Shown here one piece after another: positions 1-4,979 of a stretch of 5,687 bases of DNA. The notes under the pieces are model-generated. The model ran no database searches, was not told where the DNA came from, and saw only the letters and a list, made by a program, of their open reading frames with translations. How positions within the stretch are numbered: the stretch's first letter is position 1; each line of letters opens with the position of its first letter. Both the position numbers and the translations under genes were made by a program. The DNA is taken from contig CAMYTM010000048.1 of the NCBI GenBank assembly GCA_947297555.1, forward strand, positions 1 through 5,687. Reading direction: 5' to 3'. The stretch is from an uncultured Mycoplasmatota bacterium. GTDB lineage: Bacteria > Bacillota_I > Bacilli_A > RF39 > UBA660.

Positions 1-600
1 GTGTATGAACGTATTTATTTTGATAAAAACATGAATTTAGAACGCATTGAAGTTTGCAATAATGATGATACTGTTAAAATTAAAGTAAATGTTAAATCCC
101 TTGATTTAAAAGCAGGACTTGATAAAGATGACTTTGTGTTAGAAGATTTAATCAGTAAAGACTGTTGTAGTACAAATACTTGTGAAGATAAAAATAACAC
201 TTGTGAAAATAAAGAAACAACACCAGACAAAAAAACGGGAGCAATAGAAGATATTATTTATCCACTCTATATTCCAAGCGAAACCTATCTAACTAGTAAA
301 GAAGTAATGGACACTGATACAGGAGACAGAGTAATTTTAACTTATAGTGGCAGTAAAAACTTTGTTCTTGTAGAAGAAGTAGCCTCAACTAGCAAAGAGT
401 TTGAAATCATACCTGTATATGGAGATCCACTACTTTTAAATGATTCTGTGGCAGCCTTGCAAGCAAATTCTATTCATTGGACGAGTAATAATATGGAATA
501 CTATCTTACAGGGAAAGATTTATCTGATCAAGAACTCTTATCTATTGCAACTTCGCTTACAAATGCTGACGTTGTAACAAGTAAACAAGTAGAGAAATAG
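1..600 (+). CDS. LolA-like/DUF4367 extracytoplasmic protein, YdcC-like, C-terminal part (5' end outside window)
   Basis: The reading frame is open from the first base and ends at TAG 598-600, giving 199 residues. No ribosome binding site is visible, so the GTG at base 1 is probably an internal valine and the gene starts upstream. Residues 1-50 look like the last strands of a LolA-like sandwich, with charged strands ending in LDKDDFVLED. Residues about 85-190 resemble the DUF4367 region at the end of Bacillus YdcC-type lipoproteins: YP-x-Y-x-P, a VILTYSGSKNF strand, a GDP loop, and IHWTSNNMEYYLTG followed by LSDQELLSIATSL. Family knowledge: such proteins are usually signal-peptide-bearing lipoproteins on the outer face of the membrane; YdcC is linked to sporulation or germination. 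The signal would lie off the left edge. The linker carries an unusual cysteine cluster (C55, C56, C61, C68). The family call is recall-based; exact function is unknown. Confidence 0.72.
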   Translation: MYERIYFDKNMNLERIEVCNNDDTVKIKVNVKSLDLKAGLDKDDFVLEDLISKDCCSTNTCEDKNNTCENKETTPDKKTGAIEDIIYPLYIPSETYLTSKEVMDTDTGDRVILTYSGSKNFVLVEEVASTSKEFEIIPVYGDPLLLNDSVAALQANSIHWTSNNMEYYLTGKDLSDQELLSIATSLTNADVVTSKQVEK

Positions 601-622
601 TTTAACGACTATTTCTTTTTAC
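593..622 (+). terminator. Intrinsic terminator of the LolA-like/DUF4367 gene
   Basis: A perfect 9-bp stem pairs AGAAATAGT (593-601) with ACTATTTCT (608-616) around a 6-nt loop, followed by a run of T at 616-620. The TAG stop codon (598-600) lies in the left arm. Read from the minus strand there is no U-run after the stem, so it should act mainly on rightward transcription. It also separates this gene from the converging XRE gene. Confidence 0.8.
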
Positions 623-840
623 TTTTGCTTTGGGTACGATTTACGTTCATTGGTGATTCCAATTAAGTAATCAACACTTGTATTATAGTAATTTGCAAGT
701 AGTACTAACTTATCAACAGGTATTAACCGTAAGCCAGTTTCGTATCTAGAGTATTGCACTTGAGAAATTTTTAAAACTTTTGCAACTTCTGTTTGAGTTA
801 AATCTCTATCATCTCTAATTTCTTTTAATCTTTCTAGCAT
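619..840 (-). CDS. Small XRE-family helix-turn-helix transcriptional regulator
   Basis: A 73-residue protein that is almost entirely one Cro/C1-type HTH domain. The scaffold is LKEIRDDRDLTQTEVAKVLKIS (helices 1-2, residues about 5-26), then QVQYSRYETG (recognition helix and turn, about 27-36), then a P-x-x-x-L-x-x-L-A segment and the family-typical end SVDYLIG (55-61). No dimerisation or ligand domain follows. An in-frame GTG sits two codons upstream (844-846), but it overlaps the GAGGTG ribosome binding site (851 down to 846). The ATG at 840-838 sits 5 nt from that site and is the better start. The gene is divergent from the surface-protein gene, and the shared 112-bp region holds repeated TATAACC boxes, so it probably regulates its own promoter, its neighbour's, or both. 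That target is an inference. Confidence 0.93.
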   Translation of the reverse strand: MLERLKEIRDDRDLTQTEVAKVLKISQVQYSRYETGLRLIPVDKLVLLANYYNTSVDYLIGITNERKSYPKQK

Positions 841-865
841 TTCCACACCTCAGGTACATTTTACT

Positions 866-882
866 TATAACCAAATAGTTAT
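866..882. promoter_or_regulatory. Candidate operator 1, TATAACC box with opposed GTTAT
   Basis: TATAACC at 866-872 is followed by GTTAT at 878-882, forming the inverted repeat ATAAC-N6-GTTAT (867-871/878-882). It lies on the XRE-gene side of the divergent intergenic region and overlaps a weak minus-strand -10-like TATAAG (869 down to 864), so binding there could autoregulate the XRE gene. The box recurs in operator 2. The protein-binding role is inferred. Confidence 0.5.
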
Positions 883-884
883 GC

Positions 885-913
885 TTGATTTTAAATCCGT
901 TCGGTTATAAAAT
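885..913 (+). promoter_or_regulatory. Predicted sigma-A-type promoter of the surface-protein gene
   Basis: The -35 is TTGATT (885-890) and the -10 is TAAAAT (908-913), with a 17-bp spacer. This puts the start of transcription near 920, about 33 nt before the ATG at 953. A GGTTATA operator arm (903-909) overlaps the -10, which fits repression by the neighbouring XRE regulator. Confidence 0.6.
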
Positions 914-937
914 AATTTATATAACCATATGGATATA
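903..937. promoter_or_regulatory. Candidate operator 2, GGTTATA/TATAACC inverted repeat and adjacent palindrome
   Basis: GGTTATA (903-909) and TATAACC (920-926) are a perfect 7-bp inverted repeat with a 10-bp spacer. The right arm is also the left half of a second, 18-bp palindrome, TATAACCATATGGATATA (920-937), which has one mismatched pair and CCATATGG at its centre. The repeats cover the -10 and the predicted transcription start of the surface-protein gene. With operator 1 this makes three copies of the same 7-mer in 61 bp. Confidence 0.6.
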
Positions 938-952
938 AGATAGGAGAAAATT

Positions 953-2152
953 ATGAAATTAAATACATTTATTAAAAATGCTCATAAAAAAAAACTAGCA
1001 ATAGGCCTCACAACAGGATTTATATTACTAATAGGTATAATCTCTTTATATAGAACATTTGCTTTATACGAAGAAAAAAAAGAATTTAATATATTACAAG
1101 GACGTGTACCAGATTTTAGAAATATTACTATACTTGCCTCAATAGAAGGAGAAATAACTCTGAATATTCCAACAAAAGGCAGTGAATATAAACCAATCAG
1201 TGTCAGTTGTGATAAAGGAACAATTGCTCATTGGGATGAAAATAATTGGAAAATTCAAATAGATAAATTGTCAGATAAGGATGTAACTTGCATAATATTT
1301 TTCAGTAGATATTTTTCGAATTATTTAATTAACTTAAGTAATAAAGAAACTGCAATAGAAAAGTTTACACATGAAGAAACATATCAAACCCCTGCCTTAA
1401 CAGATTATAGGTATGTGGGAAAAAATCCAAATAATTATGTCTGCTTAAGTGAAGAACAAAACTGTCCAGAAGATAACTTATATCGAATCATAGGAGTAAT
1501 ACCAACACAATCTACAGAAGATGGAGAATATAAAAATAGAGTTAAATTAATTAAAAGTGATGTTTATTCAGAACAAAAAAGTGGCCTTTTTAAAGAAGCA
1601 GGCTATCAATGGAATGCAAGTAATACTCGAAATTGGGCTTCTAGTACATTAAATACTACTGTATTAAACGAGGTCTATTGGAATAGTTTAGGCATATATC
1701 AATATTATATAGAAGAGGCAAAATGGTATTTAGGTGCTCCAACTTATGGTAGTTATTCAGCATATACACCAGATACGTTTTATAGTAGGGAAAGGAGTCA
1801 ATATTTTCCCAAAGGTATAACCAATAATCATATAGCAAAAGTAGGACTGATGTATCCAAGTGATTATGGCTATTCTATTGGTTCAAGTTATAAATCAAAA
1901 TCGATTGTAAGCAATAAGTCTTTTTATGTGTCTAATGCATGGCTTTTTACTGTTAGTGAATGGACTATATCTCCAGAGTATAACAACAGTACTGTTAACG
2001 CATGGCGTACAATGCCTGATGGTAGAATTACATATGGAACAGTAACAACCTATAATAGCAATATTCGCCCTTGTTTTTACTTAAAAGAAGAGACTTATTA
2101 TAAGAACGGAAATGGCTCACGGAACAATCCATATAAAGTTACTTTACAATAA
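953..2152 (+). CDS. Single-TM surface protein with C-terminal DUF6273-like domain
   Basis: A 399-residue protein with TAGGAGA (941-947) well placed before its ATG. A short lysine-rich N-terminus leads into one hydrophobic segment (residues about 15-33). The following stretch, RTFALYEEKKEFNILQG, has the look of the signal region of SipW-type exported proteins (hydrophobic core, small residues, aromatic, then N-x-x-x-x-G), so the segment may be an anchor or a cleaved signal. Residues about 56-118 form a small beta-rich domain with C86 and C113 plus W94 and W99. Residues 152-183 carry YRYVGKNPNNYV and LYRIIGVI, with C164 and C171 between them. The remainder resembles DUF6273-like domains: NWASSTLN, a WTISPEYN block, a late IRPCFYLKEE strand, and the terminal G-N-G-S-x-x-N-P-Y motif. 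I associate this architecture with multi-copy surface proteins of uncultured gut Bacilli. No enzyme motif or LPXTG anchor is seen; function is unknown. Confidence 0.75.
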   Translation: MKLNTFIKNAHKKKLAIGLTTGFILLIGIISLYRTFALYEEKKEFNILQGRVPDFRNITILASIEGEITLNIPTKGSEYKPISVSCDKGTIAHWDENNWKIQIDKLSDKDVTCIIFFSRYFSNYLINLSNKETAIEKFTHEETYQTPALTDYRYVGKNPNNYVCLSEEQNCPEDNLYRIIGVIPTQSTEDGEYKNRVKLIKSDVYSEQKSGLFKEAGYQWNASNTRNWASSTLNTTVLNEVYWNSLGIYQYYIEEAKWYLGAPTYGSYSAYTPDTFYSRERSQYFPKGITNNHIAKVGLMYPSDYGYSIGSSYKSKSIVSNKSFYVSNAWLFTVSEWTISPEYNNSTVNAWRTMPDGRITYGTVTTYNSNIRPCFYLKEETYYKNGNGSRNNPYKVTLQ

Positions 2153-2200
2153 AAATAAATGAAAAAGACAATCAAATTTTTCCAAAATTATTTAAAACTA

Positions 2201-2209
2201 TGTTATACT
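2201..2209 (+). promoter_or_regulatory. Extended -10 promoter element of the DUF308 gene
   Basis: TG-T-TATACT (2201-2209) is an extended -10. No good -35 stands at 16-18 bp; the nearest T-rich candidate is TTTCCA at 2179-2184. Transcription should start near 2216, just before the ribosome binding site. No clear terminator separates this gene from the surface-protein gene (2153-2200), so readthrough is also possible. Confidence 0.55.
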
Positions 2210-2232
2210 TATGCTAATCAAAGGGTGATAAA

Positions 2233-2796
2233 ATGAAAAAAATGGAACAAGCATTTCATAAAATTATTTTTACAGAAATGGTATTTTCTGTTATCTATGC
2301 TATTGTAGGTCTAATTATATTTTTATATAGTGATATGACTAATAAAACAGTTGGTTTGCTAATTGGCACTTTCTTATTAATAAATGGATTTCTTACTATT
2401 TTTACTTCTATCGATAAAACAAAAATAAAACTTTTCCATTACAATTTATTTTTTGGTATAGCAAGTATTATTTTAGGAATCTTTATTATGTTTAACCCAT
2501 TATCGATTTTAAATTTTTTAAATATCACTTTGGGAATTTGGTTAGTAGTAGAAAGTTTAAATAAGATTTTTTATTTCTTTTCTTTGAAAAAAATAAAAGA
2601 AAATAGCAGTAAAGTGATTTTAGTTTCTGGGATATTATTATTATTTTTAGGAATTATGATTATTGTAAATCCTTTTAGAAGCACCGTTATTACAAAGACA
2701 GTAGGTATATTTGTAATGCTTTATAATATAGTAAATCTAAATGATTTGGTTTTATTAAAACGCAGGAGCAAAAACTTTTTAAAACTATTTAAGTAA
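2233..2796 (+). CDS. DUF308 (HdeD-like) polytopic membrane protein
   Basis: A 187-residue, very hydrophobic protein. About six membrane segments can be drawn: residues 12-33, 38-58, 70-90, 93-117, 127-148 and 150-170. They form a repeated helix-hairpin pattern in which G-I-x-x-I-x-x-G-I/L-x-I-M-x-x-N-P occurs twice (near FGIASIILGIFIMFNP and SGILLLFLGIMIIVNP). That duplicated motif is characteristic of the DUF308 family, which includes E. coli HdeD. HdeD is linked to acid resistance, but most Gram-positive members have no established role, so no function is transferred here. The start ATG follows AGGGTGAT (2222-2229), complementary to the 3' end of 16S rRNA in the GGTGAT register. The C-terminus ends in a basic tail (KRRSKNFLKLFK), probably cytoplasmic. 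It has its own promoter and terminator and appears to be transcribed alone. Confidence 0.82.
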   Translation: MKKMEQAFHKIIFTEMVFSVIYAIVGLIIFLYSDMTNKTVGLLIGTFLLINGFLTIFTSIDKTKIKLFHYNLFFGIASIILGIFIMFNPLSILNFLNITLGIWLVVESLNKIFYFFSLKKIKENSSKVILVSGILLLFLGIMIIVNPFRSTVITKTVGIFVMLYNIVNLNDLVLLKRRSKNFLKLFK

Positions 2797-2799
2797 AAT

Positions 2800-2822
2800 A
2801 GAGGAATTTCCTCTGTTTTTTA
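2800..2822 (+). terminator. Intrinsic terminator of the DUF308 gene
   Basis: AGAGGA (2800-2805) pairs with TCCTCT (2809-2814) around a 3-nt loop, followed by G and a T-run (2816-2822). It starts 3 nt after the stop codon and ends just before the -35 of the enolase promoter. Confidence 0.85.
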
Positions 2823-2823
2823 T

Positions 2824-2852
2824 TTGCTATTTTTAATTACATTGGTTATACT
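2824..2852 (+). promoter_or_regulatory. Predicted sigma-A-type promoter of enolase
   Basis: The -35 is TTGCTA (2824-2829) and the -10 is TATACT (2847-2852), with an ideal 17-bp spacer. Transcription should start near 2859, leaving a leader of about 18 nt with the AAGAAGG ribosome binding site (2864-2870). Confidence 0.75.
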
Positions 2853-2877
2853 ATATATAGAATAAGAAGGTATGGTT

Positions 2878-4125
2878 ATGGCACATATTAAGGATATTTA
2901 TGCAAGAGAAATACTAGATTCTAGAGGGAATCCAACCATAGAAGTGGAAATGACATTAGATAATAATATCACTGTAACTGCATCTGTTCCAAGTGGCGCA
3001 TCAACGGGTAGTAGAGAAGCACTTGAATTAAGAGATCATGATGCAACAAGATACCATGGCAAAGGTGTTTTAGCAGCAGTCATTAATGTAAATCAAATTA
3101 TTAGACCAAAGTTAATAGGGATGGAACTAGACCAAACAAAAATAGATCGATTTTTAATTGATTTAGATGGAACTCCTAATAAAAGTAGACTAGGAGCAAA
3201 CGCGATATTAGGAGTATCTTTAGCATCCATAAAAGCCTTAGCAAAAAATAGTGGTAAAGAATTATACGAATATATTTCTGGAGGCAAAGTGTCTTTACCT
3301 GTTCCTTTTATTAACATTATTAATGGAGGAGCACATGCTAATAATAGTTTAGATATTCAAGAATTTATGATTGTACCGATGCAAAAAGGATTTAAAGAGA
3401 AAATTCGTTGTGCCTCTGAAATCTTTATAACGTTAAAAAACATTTTAAAAAAAAGAAAATTAAATACATCTGTTGGAGATGAAGGTGGATTTGCTCCTGA
3501 TTTAGAATACAATAGTCTTGCTCTTGATTTGATTATTGAAGCATGTACAGAAAGTGGCTATATTCCAGGTCGTGATGTGTTCTTTGCATTGGACATTGCC
3601 GCATCTGAAATGTATGACAAAGAAACAAAATCCTATCGATTAGATGGCAAAAAAATATCCAAAGAGGAATTGACAAAATATTATTTAGCATTAGTGAAAA
3701 GATATCCTATAATTAGTATTGAAGATCCTTATTATGAAGATGATTTTGAAAGTTTAAGCAAATTAACAAAATTAATAGGAAAAAAAGTGATGATTGTAGG
3801 AGATGACTATTTTGTCACCAATGCAAAATACTTGAATTTTGCTATTGAAAATAAAAGTGGAAATGCGATTCTTTTAAAAGCAAATCAAGTAGGAACCATC
3901 TCAGAAATGGTGAAAACTTGTTTTTATGCTAAAAAAAATAACTACAAAACAATCATTTCACATCGTAGTGGAGAGACATTAGACACTTTTATTGCGGACT
4001 TTGCTGTAGGATTAAACCTTCATTTTATTAAAAGTGGTTCTATGTCAAGAGGAGAAAGACTCGCAAAATACAACCGTTTGTTAAAAATAGAAGAAGATTT
4101 AAAAAGACAAAAAAGTGACAAATAG
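2878..4125 (+). CDS. eno: Enolase (phosphopyruvate hydratase)
   Basis: Enolase catalyses the reversible dehydration of 2-phosphoglycerate to phosphoenolpyruvate in glycolysis, in the cytoplasm, with Mg2+. The 415-residue product aligns from end to end, opening with YAREILDSRGNPT (8-20). Conserved elements are the mobile loop GASTG (40-44), H153 in GGAHANN, E162 in QEFM, E202 in GDEGGFAP (acid/base), metal ligands D239, E282 and D309, catalytic K334 in LLKANQ, the SHRSGET loop (361-367) and K385 in IKSGSMSR. An ATG two codons upstream (2872) is only 1 nt from AAGAAGG (2864-2870). The ATG at 2878 has 7-nt spacing and aligns with the normal enolase N-terminus, so it is preferred. Differences from Bacillus enolase include IEDPYYEDD in place of IEDGLDEND, a slightly shorter C-terminus and somewhat fewer residues overall (about 430 in B. 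subtilis). It stands alone, not in a glycolytic operon. Confidence 0.97.
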   Translation: MAHIKDIYAREILDSRGNPTIEVEMTLDNNITVTASVPSGASTGSREALELRDHDATRYHGKGVLAAVINVNQIIRPKLIGMELDQTKIDRFLIDLDGTPNKSRLGANAILGVSLASIKALAKNSGKELYEYISGGKVSLPVPFINIINGGAHANNSLDIQEFMIVPMQKGFKEKIRCASEIFITLKNILKKRKLNTSVGDEGGFAPDLEYNSLALDLIIEACTESGYIPGRDVFFALDIAASEMYDKETKSYRLDGKKISKEELTKYYLALVKRYPIISIEDPYYEDDFESLSKLTKLIGKKVMIVGDDYFVTNAKYLNFAIENKSGNAILLKANQVGTISEMVKTCFYAKKNNYKTIISHRSGETLDTFIADFAVGLNLHFIKSGSMSRGERLAKYNRLLKIEEDLKRQKSDK

Positions 4126-4138
4126 TTACTTTTTTTTA
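4114..4138 (+). terminator. Intrinsic terminator of enolase
   Basis: AGTGAC (4114-4119) pairs with GTTACT (4125-4130) around AAATA, with one G-U pair, followed by seven T (4131-4137). Upstream A residues can extend the stem. The hairpin overlaps the end of the coding sequence; the TAG stop (4123-4125) spans loop and stem. Confidence 0.75.
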
Positions 4139-4180
4139 TACAATAAAAAAGGAAATTATTAATTTACAGTGTATATATAA
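4115..4180 (+). promoter_or_regulatory. Candidate promoter region of the double-glycine peptide gene
   Basis: Two possibilities exist and I cannot choose between them. One is GTGACA (4115-4120) with TACAAT (4139-4144) at an 18-bp spacer, which would place the -35 inside the enolase terminator. The other is a -10-like TATATATAA run (4172-4180), partly preceded by TG but lacking a good -35. Confidence 0.35.
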
Positions 4181-4199
4181 GAATGAAAGGAGGATTTGT

Positions 4200-4313
4200 A
4201 TGAAATTATCAAATCAAGAATTATATCGAATTTCTGGTGGATGCTATATGATTGTGAGATCGATTTATACTGTATTAAAAACAGTCTTTAGAAGTCTAAA
4301 ATTTCATTTCTAA
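4200..4313 (+). CDS. Double-glycine leader peptide precursor (bacteriocin-like or signal peptide), 37 aa
   Basis: A 37-codon gene with a near-perfect ribosome binding site (AAAGGAGG, 4186-4193), 6 nt before its ATG. The N-terminus MKLSNQELYRISGG is a textbook double-glycine leader: counting back from the cleavage point, L-12, S-11, E-8, L-7, I-4, G-2 and G-1 all match. Family knowledge: such leaders are cut after GG by the C39 peptidase domain of ABC exporters during secretion of class II bacteriocins and peptide pheromones. The predicted core is residues 15-37, starting CYMIVRSIY and ending LKFHF. It has one cysteine at position +1, no acidic residues, and R20, K27, R31 and K34 on one helical face, as expected for a membrane-active amphipathic peptide. 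No exporter, immunity or maturation gene is in the window. The gene lies between the enolase terminator and the 4365 gene, 51 nt upstream of the latter, with no strong terminator after it. Antibacterial versus signalling role is undecided. Confidence 0.82.
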   Translation: MKLSNQELYRISGGCYMIVRSIYTVLKTVFRSLKFHF

Positions 4314-4317
4314 AAAT

Positions 4318-4346
4318 TTGTATTTTGTATCTTTTCTTGTTATAAT
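4318..4346 (+). promoter_or_regulatory. Predicted promoter of the 4365 membrane-protein gene
   Basis: A perfect extended -10, TGTTATAAT (4338-4346), stands 17 bp after a weak TTGTAT -35 (4318-4323). Transcription should start near 4353, giving a leaderless-short 5' region of about 12 nt that just includes AGGTGA. The promoter lies between the peptide gene and this gene, so the two need not share a transcript. Confidence 0.7.
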
Positions 4347-4364
4347 ACTAAACAGGTGAAGAAA

Positions 4365-4877
4365 ATGAAAAAAAAGAAAACACAAAAATACCAAACAGAA
4401 GAACAAATGGAAATTAAAAAATTTATTTTTGTTTTACTAGGTTTGATTATTATTATCATAGGCATTTATTTCTTTACAAGAGCCTTTGTAACCAAGGATT
4501 TGTTTAAAGAAACTGAAAATATAAATTATACAGAAGGGAAAATAAGTTACGAAGCTGTTGTTGTAGGAACTATGCTAAATAGAACAGTTTCTGAATACTA
4601 TGTTCTAGCTTTTTCAAATAAGGATAATAACGCAGTTTATTATAACACCCTTGCATCAAAATATATGAACTTAGAAAAAGCAAAGAAACTATATTATTTG
4701 GATTTGGATAACAAATTAAATAAGCCTTATGTGTCAACCGATGAAAATTATTCAACAAGTTTCACATCATTAGAAGAACTGAAATTTGGTGGATTTACAC
4801 TATTAAAAATAAAGGAAGGTAAAGTAATAAAATACATAACAGACCTAGAAAAAATAAAAATAGAACTTGGTATATAA
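4365..4877 (+). CDS. Single-TM extracytoplasmic protein, possible cysteine-free thioredoxin-like domain
   Basis: A 170-residue protein starting at the ATG 5 nt after AGGTGA (4354-4359). An in-frame GTG at 4356 lies inside that ribosome binding site and is rejected. A lysine-rich cytoplasmic head (about 16 residues) precedes one strong membrane helix (about 19-39, FIFVLLGLIIIIIGIYFF), so the rest should be outside the membrane. The outer domain has a YYVLAFSNKDNNAVYYNTLASKY strand-helix, a KLYYLDLDNK strand and a late FGGFTLLKIKEGKVIKYI hairpin. That order and the final hairpin resemble a thioredoxin fold, where the usual form is P-T-L-x-x-x-x-x-G-K-V. The protein has no cysteine at all and the cis-proline position appears to be lost, so redox activity is unlikely. 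Thioredoxin-like accessory proteins occur near some bacteriocin genes, which makes its place after the double-glycine peptide suggestive, but the link is inference. No named family is assigned. Confidence 0.72.
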   Translation: MKKKKTQKYQTEEQMEIKKFIFVLLGLIIIIIGIYFFTRAFVTKDLFKETENINYTEGKISYEAVVVGTMLNRTVSEYYVLAFSNKDNNAVYYNTLASKYMNLEKAKKLYYLDLDNKLNKPYVSTDENYSTSFTSLEELKFGGFTLLKIKEGKVIKYITDLEKIKIELGI

Positions 4878-4890
4878 TTTCTTGTATACA

Positions 4891-4930
4891 AAAGTAAATC
4901 TTTAGAAAAAAAGAGATTTACTTTTTTTTA
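4891..4930 (+). terminator. Strong intrinsic terminator after the 4365 gene
   Basis: A perfect 11-bp stem pairs AAAGTAAATCT (4891-4901) with AGATTTACTTT (4914-4924) around an A-rich loop, followed by eight T in all (4922-4929). This is the clearest terminator in the window and isolates the S41 peptidase gene from upstream transcription. Confidence 0.92.
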
Positions 4931-4979
4931 TGTAAATTTTTGTGTAAACTATGTTCTTTTATTTTAAATAAGACAAAAA

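Noticed and set aside
1..3. GTG at base 1 as the true start of the first gene
   Set aside because: No upstream sequence or ribosome binding site can be seen, the product lacks a signal peptide, and the first residues align with the interior of a LolA-like domain.
15..230. 71-codon minus-strand reading frame inside the LolA-like/DUF4367 gene
   Set aside because: It lies wholly within a plus-strand gene with recognisable family motifs; its protein has no recognisable domain and it is antisense to coding sequence.
1656..1859. 67-codon minus-strand reading frame inside the surface-protein gene
   Set aside because: Antisense shadow of a Tyr/Asn/Ser-rich coding region; no domain or independent support.
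953..2152. Diversity-generating retroelement target, suggested by the DUF6273-like aromatic-rich C-terminal domain
   Set aside because: No reverse transcriptase, template repeat or matching variable repeat is visible in the window.
3093..3317. 74-codon minus-strand reading frame inside enolase
   Set aside because: Antisense to a fully conserved part of enolase, with no features of its own.
4163..4168. TTTACA as a -35 for the peptide gene
   Set aside because: A 17-bp spacer would put the -10 at 4186, inside the ribosome binding site, where the sequence is AAAGGA.
4269..4300. Small hairpins at the end of the peptide gene (ACTGT/ACAGT and TTTAG/CTAAA) as a terminator
   Set aside because: Stems are only 5-6 bp of mostly A/T pairs with no T-run after them; not enough to call termination.
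4570..4758. 62-codon minus-strand reading frame inside the 4365 gene
   Set aside because: Antisense shadow with an unconvincing composition; the plus-strand gene has promoter, ribosome binding site and terminator.
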